From positions 1-45,830 of the forward strand of contig JANXRU010000148.1 of the NCBI GenBank assembly GCA_025356715.1: a stretch of 45,830 nucleotides of DNA, written 5' to 3'. This document shows, one piece after another, positions 27,262 through 35,845 of the stretch. Below the pieces are notes generated by a model that ran no database searches, was not told where the DNA came from, and saw only the letters and a program-made list of their open reading frames with translations. The stretch's first letter is position 1; each line of letters opens with the position of its first letter. The position numbers and the translations under genes are program-made. This DNA comes from Bacteroidota bacterium. GTDB lineage: Bacteria; Bacteroidota; Bacteroidia; B-17B0; B-17BO.

Positions 27262-28440
27262 ATGACAAAATCTAACGTATCAGCACCACCCAAAAACATT
27301 AGCGACTTTGCCAAAGAATTTAACTTTGAAAATTTACGTACTTATTATGATTACGAAACGGAAGATGTGATGAAGCGTATAGCTTACCATCCCTCTTACC
27401 ACAAAGCCATTGCTTACTTTTGGCCAGAAATTACAGAACAACAAGCCATTGATAAAGCCCTTGCTATTAAATCGTCTTACCAGTTTCAAATTGAATATAT
27501 GGATAAGGCTATTTGGTCTATCATCCATAAAAGTTCTACGGGTTTAACGTATAGTGGTATAGAGCATTTAGATCCCAACAAATCTTATTTATTTGTAGCT
27601 AATCACCGCGATGTATTATTGGATACTGCCATCCTTCAAATTATTTTAGTGAAAGAAGGGCACTCTACCTCTGAAATTACCTTTGGTTCTAACTTAATGG
27701 ACGAAGATTTTATTAAAGATTTTGTGAGTATGAATCGTATGTTTTCCATACAACGTGAAGGCACAGCTAAAGAATTATATAATTTTTCGCGTCAGTTAAG
27801 CGCTTATATACGCCATACTATTATGGATAAAAATGCCAGTGTATGGATTGCCCAACGAAACGGACGAACCAAAGATGGTAATGATGTGACGCAAACAGGC
27901 TTATTAAAAATGTTGAATTTAAGCGGCGATAAAGATTTTGAAAAAAGTTTTAGCGAACTTAATATTGTACCACTTACCATTAGCTTTGAGTATGAGCCTT
28001 GTGATGTATTAAAAGTGCAAGAAACATATTTTACATCACTGGCTAATAAATATGTGAAAGCACCAGGCGAAGATTTAATGAGTGTGTTTACAGGTATTAA
28101 ACAACCAAAGGGGAAAATACATGTGACTTTTGGTAAACCCATTGCCGAAGAATTGAAAACCATGAAAGATGCGCCTAACGAAAACGAAAAAATAAAATTA
28201 TTAGCTGCTTTAATAGATAAGGAAATACACCATAACTACAAATTAAATGCGGTTAATTACATTGCTTACGATACACTAAACCAAACCACTACCTTTGAAA
28301 GCAAATACAGCGTTACTGAAAAAGAAAACTTCCTAGCATACGCGAACATGCAGATAACGAAGATAAACGGAAAGGCCGATGTGTTAACAGAGTTGTTTTT
28401 GAAACTGTATGCTAATCCGGTTGTAAATAGCTTGGTGTAA
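27262..28440 (+). CDS. Glycerol-phosphate acyltransferase family protein (PlsC-like), 392 aa
   Basis: The active-site segment FVANHRDVLLDTAIL (residues 111-125) holds His115 and Asp121. Classical PlsC enzymes have H-x4-D; here the spacing is H-x5-D, as I recall for a Bacteroidota branch with NHRD-x3-D. FGSNLM and the MFSIQREGTAKELY segment (about 165-175) and VWIAQRNGRTKDG (about 194-206) correspond to the later acyltransferase blocks. There is no signal peptide; it is probably bound to the inner face of the membrane. It is longer than a plain PlsC because of extra N- and C-terminal helical segments. Co-transcription with the ligase upstream is likely. Confidence 0.85.
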   Translation: MTKSNVSAPPKNISDFAKEFNFENLRTYYDYETEDVMKRIAYHPSYHKAIAYFWPEITEQQAIDKALAIKSSYQFQIEYMDKAIWSIIHKSSTGLTYSGIEHLDPNKSYLFVANHRDVLLDTAILQIILVKEGHSTSEITFGSNLMDEDFIKDFVSMNRMFSIQREGTAKELYNFSRQLSAYIRHTIMDKNASVWIAQRNGRTKDGNDVTQTGLLKMLNLSGDKDFEKSFSELNIVPLTISFEYEPCDVLKVQETYFTSLANKYVKAPGEDLMSVFTGIKQPKGKIHVTFGKPIAEELKTMKDAPNENEKIKLLAALIDKEIHHNYKLNAVNYIAYDTLNQTTTFESKYSVTEKENFLAYANMQITKINGKADVLTELFLKLYANPVVNSLV

Positions 28441-28558
28441 GTGATGGAATAATTAAACTATTTAATACTTAATAGAATGTCAAACTATTTCGAAACAGGG
28501 CACGCTAAATAAGGCTCCTTTATACCCAACACCTATAGGTTATTTGCGGGGTAACTAT

Positions 28559-28861
28559 TTATAAATTAAAGCAGTGTACGCAGGATTTTCTTTTGTACTT
28601 TTTTATTTCGGAGCCTTTTGTTATGTGTTTTATTTCTCCCGCACATTTATTGAGTCGATTACAATTACTGTATTTATGAAAAAACTTATCCTTATTGTCT
28701 GAACAAACATATATAGAAATAGCTTTAACAGGCGTTTTTTTACTAGTTCCTTTAGTAGTTGTATTTTGTTTCGGGGTAGCTTTAGGCTTAGTCTGCGCTA
28801 TACCATTTGTAAATAACGTGAATGATGTTAGTATTAAAACTATTATTTTTTTATGAATCAT
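28559..28861 (-). CDS. Small secreted Cys-containing protein, 100 aa
   Basis: A signal peptide (MIHKKIIVLILTSFTLFTNGIAQ) is followed by a Lys/Thr/Pro-rich linker and a compact C-terminal domain: YVCSDNKDKFFHKYSNCNRLNKCAGEI (split pattern C-x13-C-x5-C) and KSCVHC. Small Bacteroidota proteins with a YxC...KYHxxxxCxxLxxC...CxxC layout share this pattern, possibly a metal- or disulfide-stabilised fold. Function is not known. An upstream ATG at 28879 would add six residues. The gene lies leftward, 76 bases downstream of the TPR-PD40-SPOR gene, so the two may be co-transcribed. Confidence 0.7.
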   Translation of the reverse strand: MIHKKIIVLILTSFTLFTNGIAQTKPKATPKQNTTTKGTSKKTPVKAISIYVCSDNKDKFFHKYSNCNRLNKCAGEIKHITKGSEIKKYKRKSCVHCFNL

Positions 28862-28937
28862 TAATTGGAAGTTTATCAATTGTTTTTAAATATTATGTAT
28901 TAGCCAAGATACATTTTCGGCAGTGTTATTTGTTTCT

Positions 28938-31061
28938 TTATTTCTTAACGTAAATACCCATTTTTTCTAAATCTTCTAAAAAGATACGGTCTCCCTTATA
29001 AATGACGGTTACAAAAGCATCTGTTTGTCCAGCAGCTATTACTTTTTCGCAATGCTCAAAGGCAGCTCCAATGGTATTAAATTTACCGCCTATAGTAATA
29101 CGCGTAATACCATCATTTAATAATAAATTATCTACATTACCCATCCCATTTAAATGTTTGTAAACATAATTTTTAGGAAATCCGTAAGCTGCAATTTGAA
29201 CTCTAAAATCAATGCCATCTGCACTGATGTCTTTATATAAATCAGCATACACTTTATTTTTTACTTGAGCTGGGTTTCTAGCAACAGTCGTATTTGATTT
29301 AGTCTCTTTTACTATTTCTTTTTTAACAACAGGTTCTTTTTTTACCACTGGTTCTTTTACTATTTCCTTTTTTACAATTGGCTCCACAACAGGTTCTTTT
29401 TTCGTTACTACGGCAATAGCTTCTGTAGTAGGAGTTATAGTTGCTAATATAGGTTTAGCTGTATCTGCTAAATTATAATTGACATCAAAAATTTTCTCAG
29501 AATAACCAACTATATCCATGGTATTTACTTCCAATGTCTTATTAGTAAAGTTTTGGTATTTATAAGTAATATTAAATATTCCTCCTTTTGGCAATGAAAT
29601 AACATAATTGCCAGTTAGTAAACTACTTTTAAATTGGCCAAATACTTTATTTCCATTATTGGTAGCTTCCACTATAATTGCAGCTTCTACAGGAATTTGA
29701 GTATTAGTAATTTTCCCTTTAACAATGTAAACTGATGGTTTTTCGCCCACATATCCTGGATATACGGTATAAATATCTTTCAATCCTTGTCCATCTTTTT
29801 TTCCAGATGCATAGTAACCTTTTTCTCCGTTAGCTGATAATACGTAATAAATATCATCATCAGGTGTGTTAATGGGATAACCCAAATTAACAGGCGAACC
29901 AAAAGTTGAATCCTTCCAATTTAATTTTGACTGAAAAATATCAAAGCCCCCCATACTATTTTTTCCTTTGGAGCTATAAAATAATGTCACGCCGTCGGGA
30001 TGAATAAACGGAGCATCATCATCTAATGCAGTATTAATTGTATCTCCAAGATTAATTATATTTCCCCACGTACTATCTGCTTGCAAGGTTGCTCTGTATA
30101 AATCTTTGCCGCCATATCCACCGCCGCGTTCACTACTAAAATACAATTGTTTACCATCAGGTGTAAGTGAACAACTTCCTTCCCATGAATAAGAATTAAC
30201 CTCGCCTCTTAATTTTTGAGGAAAGCTCCAAGCACCATTTAAAAAGTAACTCACATAAATATCTCCATGATCATCTCCACTATCTCTATACACAAATAAT
30301 TGTTGGCCATCGGAACTTATAGCTATAGCTGCATCATGTGAATTTGTATTAATGGTTGTAATCGGTTTTGGCTTAGTCCATTGCCCATTTTCTTTATTAG
30401 ATTGGTATACATCTTCATAATAAATACCATATGGGTCTGGTTGCTGAAAGGCATTTTGCAAGCCTCCCATACTTTCCGTTCCTTTGTATGTAAATATCAT
30501 AATGGATTCATCAGCCGAAATAACCGGAACATATTCTTCATTAGACGTATTTAAAACATTACCCGCATTTTCTATTTTAGCTTTAGTTGGATTGGCATAA
30601 AATAGTTTAGCATTGATGCAATACCGCTTTAATTGATTGACATTTTTTTTGGCTTCAATAGTTATTTTTTTATTTTCTAAACATTTATCTAATAATGCCA
30701 AAGCTTCGTCAAACTGAAGATTATAATGATTAGCACGCGCTAAATCATATTCTATATTTTCTACTTTTTTGTTTTTTTCATATACTTGATTCAATAATTG
30801 TAAAGCTATTTCGTGCTTATCACTTCTATATAAACCACAATGCCCATAACAATATTTTAAGTATTCTTCTTTTGGATGGGAATTGTATAAATTCTCATAT
30901 ATAGGCAAAGCCATAACATAATTGGCCTCATCATAAAGTAAAGAAGCGCGTTCCATGGAATCATTTTCTGATTTTCGCCATTTTTTTGTATTCGTTTGAG
31001 AAATTGACTGAAGAATTAAGCAAAGAAATAATGAAAGGAAAAGGATTTTTTTAGATTGCAT
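28938..31061 (-). CDS. TPR, PD40 propeller and SPOR-like protein, 707 aa
   Basis: A signal peptide (MQSKKILFLSLFLCLILQSIS) leads to TPR helices (about 30-160), a PD40 propeller (about 180-440, blades such as QLYFSSERGGGYGGKDLYRA), a regulatory-like beta-sandwich (about 445-530), a charged linker of repeated KEPVVKKEIV units (about 552-587) and a C-terminal SPOR-like region (about 609-707, starting FRVQIAAYGFPKNY). SPOR domains bind glycan strands lacking stem peptides. The first half is paralogous to the protein at 14665, which lacks the linker and SPOR-like tail. Likely a periplasmic or outer-membrane anchored protein; a T9SS or gliding role is inference. Confidence 0.85.
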   Translation of the reverse strand: MQSKKILFLSLFLCLILQSISQTNTKKWRKSENDSMERASLLYDEANYVMALPIYENLYNSHPKEEYLKYCYGHCGLYRSDKHEIALQLLNQVYEKNKKVENIEYDLARANHYNLQFDEALALLDKCLENKKITIEAKKNVNQLKRYCINAKLFYANPTKAKIENAGNVLNTSNEEYVPVISADESIMIFTYKGTESMGGLQNAFQQPDPYGIYYEDVYQSNKENGQWTKPKPITTINTNSHDAAIAISSDGQQLFVYRDSGDDHGDIYVSYFLNGAWSFPQKLRGEVNSYSWEGSCSLTPDGKQLYFSSERGGGYGGKDLYRATLQADSTWGNIINLGDTINTALDDDAPFIHPDGVTLFYSSKGKNSMGGFDIFQSKLNWKDSTFGSPVNLGYPINTPDDDIYYVLSANGEKGYYASGKKDGQGLKDIYTVYPGYVGEKPSVYIVKGKITNTQIPVEAAIIVEATNNGNKVFGQFKSSLLTGNYVISLPKGGIFNITYKYQNFTNKTLEVNTMDIVGYSEKIFDVNYNLADTAKPILATITPTTEAIAVVTKKEPVVEPIVKKEIVKEPVVKKEPVVKKEIVKETKSNTTVARNPAQVKNKVYADLYKDISADGIDFRVQIAAYGFPKNYVYKHLNGMGNVDNLLLNDGITRITIGGKFNTIGAAFEHCEKVIAAGQTDAFVTVIYKGDRIFLEDLEKMGIYVKK

Positions 31062-31120
31062 TATAGATTAATTTAAAGAATTTGAAAATGATAAGGTACA
31101 GAAATGGTTGTTATAGACAA

Positions 31121-31134
31121 GTTTAGGCCTAAAC
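31121..31134. promoter_or_regulatory. Perfect palindrome GTTTAGGCCTAAAC
   Basis: A 14-base perfect palindrome lies in the 218-base gap between the divergent TPR-PD40-SPOR and PagL-like genes, 60 bases from the former's start. It fits a symmetrical repressor site, but no regulator is known. Confidence 0.35.
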
Positions 31135-31250
31135 AGTGGTATAATGTTCATTTTTGGTAAATTTATATAAACATTTATTCAACATTTAATTAATTATAGA
31201 TTACATGATCGAGTGATTCTGCACATTTAAAGCTGAATTTCCTTATAATA

Positions 31251-31282
31251 TTGGGTTAAATTGATAATTTATATTATTTTTG
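31251..31282 (+). promoter_or_regulatory. Promoter-like element at the PagL-like gene start
   Basis: TTGG, 20 bases, then TATTTTTG, a full TANNTTTG match. The box overlaps the first TTG codon of the gene at 31280; the transcript would start near a second in-frame TTG at 31289. Confidence 0.35.
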
Positions 31283-32416
31283 AAACACTTGAAAAAGCTA
31301 TTTATATTCACATTATTCTTTTATTCCACCGTTTTTTATTCTCAAAAAAAAATGACTGGAACCAAGGATTTTTATATTAAAGTAGTACCATCCTATGGTT
31401 TTATTTTCGAACATAAGAGCACTATTGGTAATTTAGTAAAAGGATATATTCCTGCTATTGAAATAGATTTTGTAAAACCTACAACGGGAACTAAACGCTG
31501 GCATCGAGAAAATAATTTTCCTGAGGTTGGAATTTCTCTGAACATGATCGATTTTTCAAATCCACAGCAATTAGGTTATTGCTTTGCCTTATCGCCGTAT
31601 ATTGAAATTCCTTTAAATAAAAAAATAAGAGCTGCAAGGCCCATCGTTCGTATTTGTTGGGGTGTTTCTTATCTTACTAAAAAATTTGACATTAATACCG
31701 ATCCAAAAAACATTGCTATTGGTAGCCATTTAAATACGTTTGTTCAATGGAAAGCTTTGTGGCACTTAAATATTAGTAACAAATTTAGATTAGAACCTGG
31801 GTTATCATTTTCACATGCTTCGAATGGCCGAAGCCAAGTGCCAAACTTAGGATTAAATGTTGTGTCTTTCAATTTAGGGCTAACTTATAAACTCAATGGA
31901 GAAGTTACAAAAGCTGATTTGCAAGATTCGGCATCCACTTGGAAGAGTAAACATGAAATTTTAATTTGGGATGCTGCAGGTTTTAATGAACATGAACCGG
32001 CTACAGGCACTAAATATTTTGCTAATACCTTTGGCGTTAATTATTATTACAACGTTCGTAATACCCATAAATGGGGTGCAGGTTTTGATGTAGATTATGA
32101 TTTGCAAAATGAATATCATTTAAAAACAGCTGGAACGCCTATAAATAGCTCTTTAGATTTAATGCAACTAGGAGTTAAGGCTTGTTATTCATACAATATA
32201 GGTCGATTAAGTTTACCTATAGAAATGGGATATTATGCTGTTTCTAAGCCCAAAGAAGATGGCCCCATATTTCACCGTATAGGTATTCGGTATTTTTGCA
32301 AAAATGGTTTAATGTTTAATTTCACCATGAAATCGCATTGGGCCGTAGCGGCGCATTTTGATTATGGTTTAGGATATTGTTTTAGTCTTAAAAAGAAAAA
32401 ACCACATGCGTTATAA
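31280..32416 (+). CDS. PagL-like lipid A deacylase (acyloxyacyl hydrolase family), 378 aa
   Basis: After a hydrophobic signal (LFIFTLFFYSTVFYSQ) comes a beta-rich outer-membrane barrel. The family motif FSHASNGRSQVPNLGLN has His179 and Ser181 in the H-x-S arrangement of the PagL catalytic pair. PagL removes the 3-O acyl chain from lipid A in the outer membrane. The position of the PagL catalytic Glu, 12 residues after Ser, is Asn193 here. The protein is about twice as long as PagL, with a C-terminal half that adds strands. The start is TTG (31280 or 31289), because an in-frame stop lies just upstream and no ATG precedes the signal peptide. It overlaps the next gene by 11 bases. Confidence 0.75.
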   Translation: MKHLKKLFIFTLFFYSTVFYSQKKMTGTKDFYIKVVPSYGFIFEHKSTIGNLVKGYIPAIEIDFVKPTTGTKRWHRENNFPEVGISLNMIDFSNPQQLGYCFALSPYIEIPLNKKIRAARPIVRICWGVSYLTKKFDINTDPKNIAIGSHLNTFVQWKALWHLNISNKFRLEPGLSFSHASNGRSQVPNLGLNVVSFNLGLTYKLNGEVTKADLQDSASTWKSKHEILIWDAAGFNEHEPATGTKYFANTFGVNYYYNVRNTHKWGAGFDVDYDLQNEYHLKTAGTPINSSLDLMQLGVKACYSYNIGRLSLPIEMGYYAVSKPKEDGPIFHRIGIRYFCKNGLMFNFTMKSHWAVAAHFDYGLGYCFSLKKKKPHAL

Positions 32417-33143
32417 TATTTTCTTATTGATATGTTTAATACCACTTGTAAATTCTTGTAAGAAAGAGAACATGTGTGATTGTATTAAATCAACAGGAAA
32501 TCATATAGCTACTTACAGAGATGTTACAAATTTTAGCAGCATTACCATTTCAGATAAAATGGATTTATACTTAACACCAGGAACTGATTTTGAAGTGAGA
32601 GTAGAGGCAGGAGAAAATTTGCAATCGCTTATTAAAACAGAATTAAGTGGTGATACTTTAAAAATTTCAAATCATAATCGTTGTAATTGGGTAAGAGGGT
32701 ACGACGAAAAAATTAACATCTATATTACTGCTCCCTATTTTAAATACATTTTAAACAGTGGGTTAGGTACCATTGAAAGTACCACTGCAATTACTCAAGA
32801 CTTAATAACATGCCGCAACGCTAGCTCTGGAGATATTAAATTAATTTTAAATACAGGCAAAATAATAGTGAGTGCTCATGGAAATGGGGATACTTATTTA
32901 TCTGGTACTACAGGGAGTTTGGAAAATGATTATACAGGTACCAATTACTTATATGCTGCTGATTTACAAATTACAAATTACTTATATTTACATAGTGTCA
33001 CCATTGGAAAAACATACGTAAATGCCCCAGAAAATGGATTAATGGATATCGTTATTGATCAAACGGGGAATATATTTTATAGTGGAAATCCAGCAACCAT
33101 TCATTTAACAAAAAATAGCACAGGAGATTTAATTAAACAATAG
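32406..33143 (+). CDS. DUF2807 (GIN-domain) lipoprotein, 245 aa
   Basis: The lipoprotein signal MRYNIFLLICLIPLVNSC puts the lipid on Cys18. The rest is a right-handed beta-helix-like GIN/DUF2807 domain: FSSITISDKMDLYLTPG (residues 37-53) and LKISNHNRC are typical of its first turns, followed by short repeating strands with Gly/Asn turns. Such proteins are called putative auto-transporter adhesin heads, but their real function is unknown. The start overlaps the PagL-like gene by 11 bases, indicating coupled translation. The T9SS plug gene follows after 21 bases. Confidence 0.88.
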   Translation: MRYNIFLLICLIPLVNSCKKENMCDCIKSTGNHIATYRDVTNFSSITISDKMDLYLTPGTDFEVRVEAGENLQSLIKTELSGDTLKISNHNRCNWVRGYDEKINIYITAPYFKYILNSGLGTIESTTAITQDLITCRNASSGDIKLILNTGKIIVSAHGNGDTYLSGTTGSLENDYTGTNYLYAADLQITNYLYLHSVTIGKTYVNAPENGLMDIVIDQTGNIFYSGNPATIHLTKNSTGDLIKQ

Positions 33144-33164
33144 ATTTAATTTAAATTTAAACTA

Positions 33165-34520
33165 ATGTTTAACGCAATTAATTTAATCAGTATTCGTTTT
33201 AAATACCATATGTTTTATTTAAAATTATTTTATACCTCAATGACTGTTTTTTTGATGTTCTTTTCATCATCTTTATTAGCACAGGATGATTATGTAAATG
33301 ATAATCAATTACGATATGAAGATTGGGTTTATAATACAAATATCAAAACTGCCTTATTACACGAATCGTCTTGGGATAATGCACCTGCCATTTTACCATT
33401 AAATTCTTCTGAGAAATTGGAGCTCAGTTTTGATGATTTAGATGCTGATAAAAAAAACTACTCTATCAGTTTCGTTCATTGTAATGCCAATTGGGAACCT
33501 TCTGATTTAATGAGTACAGAATATATGGTTGGTTTTTTTGAAGCTAATATTTTAAATTTTTCCTATTCCACAGTTACACTTCAAAAATACACGCATTATT
33601 CTATTTTATTTCCTCAAACAAATATGCAGTTTTCTAAATCTGGAAATTACATCGTATATGTATACTTAGATAATAATAAAGAAAAGTTAGTTTTAACGAA
33701 ACGCTTTATAATTTATGAGGATAAAATAACTGTAGTAGCCAATATCCGCCAAGCAATTGGCAATGATGAGCAGTTTGAAAAACAACACATTGAATTTTCG
33801 TTATTAAATGGAGCTTATGAGTTAACAAATCCATTTGTTGATTTAAAAGTTGTGATTACTCAAAATAACCGATGGGATAATGCGATAAGAGATATTAAAC
33901 CAACGTTTGTTGAGCCTCGTCAGTTAACCTATTCATTGGATGATAAATCAACCTTTGTTGGAGGCAATGAATTTAGATACTATGATACGCGTTCTTTGAG
34001 AACATACACGGAAAGAGTAGAGGAGATTTATAAAGACAGTGCCTACAAATATAATTTAGTTCTTAAAAAAGATGAAAGTCGAGCATATAAGGGTTATACC
34101 TTTTATAATGATTTAAACGGTGGATATTTAATAAAAAATAAGGATGCTGTTGGAAGTCCAGATACAGAGGCAGATTATGTATGGGTTCATTTCTTTTTAC
34201 CTTACGATAATATGCAGAGTGAAGGTAATTTTTACGTGTTAGGGAAAGTAACCGATTGGCGACTGAATAAAACGAATAGAATGACCTATAATAGTAAAAA
34301 AATGGGTTACGAATGTAATTTAAATATCAAGCAAGGATATTACAACTACACTTATGTGTTTTTAAAAGACAAGGAAAAAGCGGGTGATGAGAATTTAACA
34401 GAAGGAAGTCATTGGGAAACGGAAAATGATTACGCAATATATGTGTATCACCGCCAACGTGGTACTTATTACGACCAATTAGTTGCTATTAGACGATTAA
34501 ATTCGATGCGTAAGAATTAA
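33165..34520 (+). CDS. Type IX secretion system plug protein (DUF5103), 451 aa
   Basis: This is the DUF5103 protein identified in the T9SS translocon as the periplasmic or outer-membrane plug of the SprA channel. After the signal peptide (cut near SSSLLAQ) come LRYEDWVYNTNIKTALL, KLELSFDDLDADKKNYSI and a long beta-rich body typical of the family; the C-terminal third has a carbohydrate-module-like sandwich (VLGKVTDWRLN, GYYNYTYVF). Length is normal for the family. A second ATG at 33210 gives a more ordinary signal peptide and may be the real start. It is the last gene of a three-gene group after the PagL-like and DUF2807 genes. Confidence 0.9.
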   Translation: MFNAINLISIRFKYHMFYLKLFYTSMTVFLMFFSSSLLAQDDYVNDNQLRYEDWVYNTNIKTALLHESSWDNAPAILPLNSSEKLELSFDDLDADKKNYSISFVHCNANWEPSDLMSTEYMVGFFEANILNFSYSTVTLQKYTHYSILFPQTNMQFSKSGNYIVYVYLDNNKEKLVLTKRFIIYEDKITVVANIRQAIGNDEQFEKQHIEFSLLNGAYELTNPFVDLKVVITQNNRWDNAIRDIKPTFVEPRQLTYSLDDKSTFVGGNEFRYYDTRSLRTYTERVEEIYKDSAYKYNLVLKKDESRAYKGYTFYNDLNGGYLIKNKDAVGSPDTEADYVWVHFFLPYDNMQSEGNFYVLGKVTDWRLNKTNRMTYNSKKMGYECNLNIKQGYYNYTYVFLKDKEKAGDENLTEGSHWETENDYAIYVYHRQRGTYYDQLVAIRRLNSMRKN

Positions 34521-34660
34521 TATTTATTTTTATGAACTATAATTTAACTCCAAGTACGCAAACATGGCAATGTTGCATTCATTTTCTATTCAATTTGAAT
34601 TTATTATTAAGTTAATGAGGCCATATAAATATAAAACAAATTTATTGCCCTCAAAAACAA

Positions 34661-34692
34661 AAAACCCCTCATACAAAAGCATGAGGGGTTTT
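34661..34692. terminator. Two-way terminator after the T9SS plug gene
   Basis: AAAACCCCTCAT and ATGAGGGGTTTT form a 12-base stem with an eight-base loop. It lies between the plug gene (rightward) and a lipoprotein gene (leftward) and is flanked by A- and T-runs. Confidence 0.85.
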
Positions 34693-34714
34693 ATAAAATT
34701 ATATAATAAATTTT

Positions 34715-35575
34715 TTATTTAAGAATAGTCGCTCTTAAGGCAGTAATTTTACCTTCTATCTCTTTAAACTTATCATCATTCATGTTTTTAGGATCTTTGA
34801 TATCATTGATATCTGCATGAATAGCTAATAATTCTGAGTTTAATTTATCGCACTCTTTTTTATCTTTAAAATCATTTAAAATTTCCGTTAAGTTTTTTAA
34901 GTAAAAACGTTGATCCCATAAATGTTTATGAGCTTTTTCTTTTGCAGGAACATCTGTTACGCTTTCTCCTATTTTACAAGTTAAATATAACCCTTCAATC
35001 CAAGATCCAGCAAATAAAGAGGTAGCAGTATATACACGCTCATTAGTTCTTAAGTAAGAATCGCTTTTAGTATACATTTGATCTAAAATTGCTAATAAAG
35101 AATCTTTGTTAGATAAGTTCATTTCTGCACGCTTCCCTAACATATTATCAATAGCGCTTTTTAACCCTAAATTATCTGCTAATTTCACAACTGTTTTCAT
35201 ATAACTTAATACATCCTCTCCTTTGTTATTTACCATCGCATATGACATGTCTATATTATAGATACCTAATGATAATGCTTTTGTAAATTCTGAACCAGTT
35301 GTAAGTTGTTTTTTAGGATCTGCTAATAATAAATTATTATATGGAACGCCCCAACTTGAAAGCTCGTTAATACTACCTACAGGCGCAGGAATATTAGCCA
35401 TAGCAAAATCAAATTTAAATTTGGTTTCTTCATTAACCGTAATAGGAGTTGTATCTTTTGGAGCTTCAACTGCTGTAGTATCAACTAATTCATGATTTTC
35501 TTCAGTAGTACCACCACCACAAGAAATAAATGCGATTGATAAAGAGATGCTTGAGGCTAAAATAAGTTTGTTCAT
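34715..35575 (-). CDS. Putative helical lipoprotein, 286 aa
   Basis: The signal peptide MNKLILASSISLSIAFISC places Cys19 as the lipid anchor, followed by GGG and an acidic, Thr-rich linker (residues 20-55). From residue 65 on, the chain is largely alpha-helical with charged pairs, and no enzyme motif is visible. I do not recognise a family with certainty, though similar Bacteroidota envelope lipoproteins occur. A longer frame starting at 35596 is rejected because a -7 promoter box (TATATTTG, 35594-35601 on the coding strand) overlaps it. The gene ends at the two-way terminator at 34661. Confidence 0.78.
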   Translation of the reverse strand: MNKLILASSISLSIAFISCGGGTTEENHELVDTTAVEAPKDTTPITVNEETKFKFDFAMANIPAPVGSINELSSWGVPYNNLLLADPKKQLTTGSEFTKALSLGIYNIDMSYAMVNNKGEDVLSYMKTVVKLADNLGLKSAIDNMLGKRAEMNLSNKDSLLAILDQMYTKSDSYLRTNERVYTATSLFAGSWIEGLYLTCKIGESVTDVPAKEKAHKHLWDQRFYLKNLTEILNDFKDKKECDKLNSELLAIHADINDIKDPKNMNDDKFKEIEGKITALRATILK

Positions 35576-35593
35576 AATTGCGTTTTTTAATGG

Positions 35594-35601
35594 CAAATAT
35601 A
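35594..35601 (-). promoter_or_regulatory. -7 promoter box of the lipoprotein gene
   Basis: TATATTTG on the coding strand is a full TANNTTTG match, 18 bases upstream of the chosen ATG. No good -33 TTTG is seen at 19 bases. It decides the start codon. Confidence 0.4.
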
Positions 35602-35648
35602 AAATGTTTTTTCAATAATTTGATGTATTTCTCATAAATCAGCTCATT

Positions 35649-35819
35649 GTTAATAGTTTATTAACTAGAATAACCAAAAAAATAAGCTCTTTTCAATTTA
35701 AAATGATAATATTATAAAATTGAAAAATAAGAATTTTAAACAGGTTCTTAGGCCTTTTCAATGTTAATAAGTAGTACATGTTGAGCTTTTCAGTTTCTTA
35801 TAAAATCGTTAATATTAAC
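35649..35819. promoter_or_regulatory. Two GTTAAT/ATTAAC dyads upstream of the FG-GAP gene
   Basis: GTTAAT and ATTAAC face each other at 35649-35665 with five bases between, and join as the perfect palindrome GTTAATATTAAC at 35808-35819. Both lie in the 248-base intergenic gap before the FG-GAP T9SS gene. A shared regulator is possible, but such AT-rich palindromes also arise by chance. Confidence 0.25.
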
Positions 35820-35845
35820 AATAATTATTTTAAAAGGTAACACCT

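Noticed and set aside
27804..28163. Leftward 119-codon frame inside the acyltransferase gene
   Set aside because: It is antisense to a well-supported gene and lacks any start context or motif.
29300..29405. Repeated KEPVVKKEIV-coding units as a CRISPR-like or satellite array
   Set aside because: The repeats are in frame, vary in length and encode a charged linker; there are no spacers.
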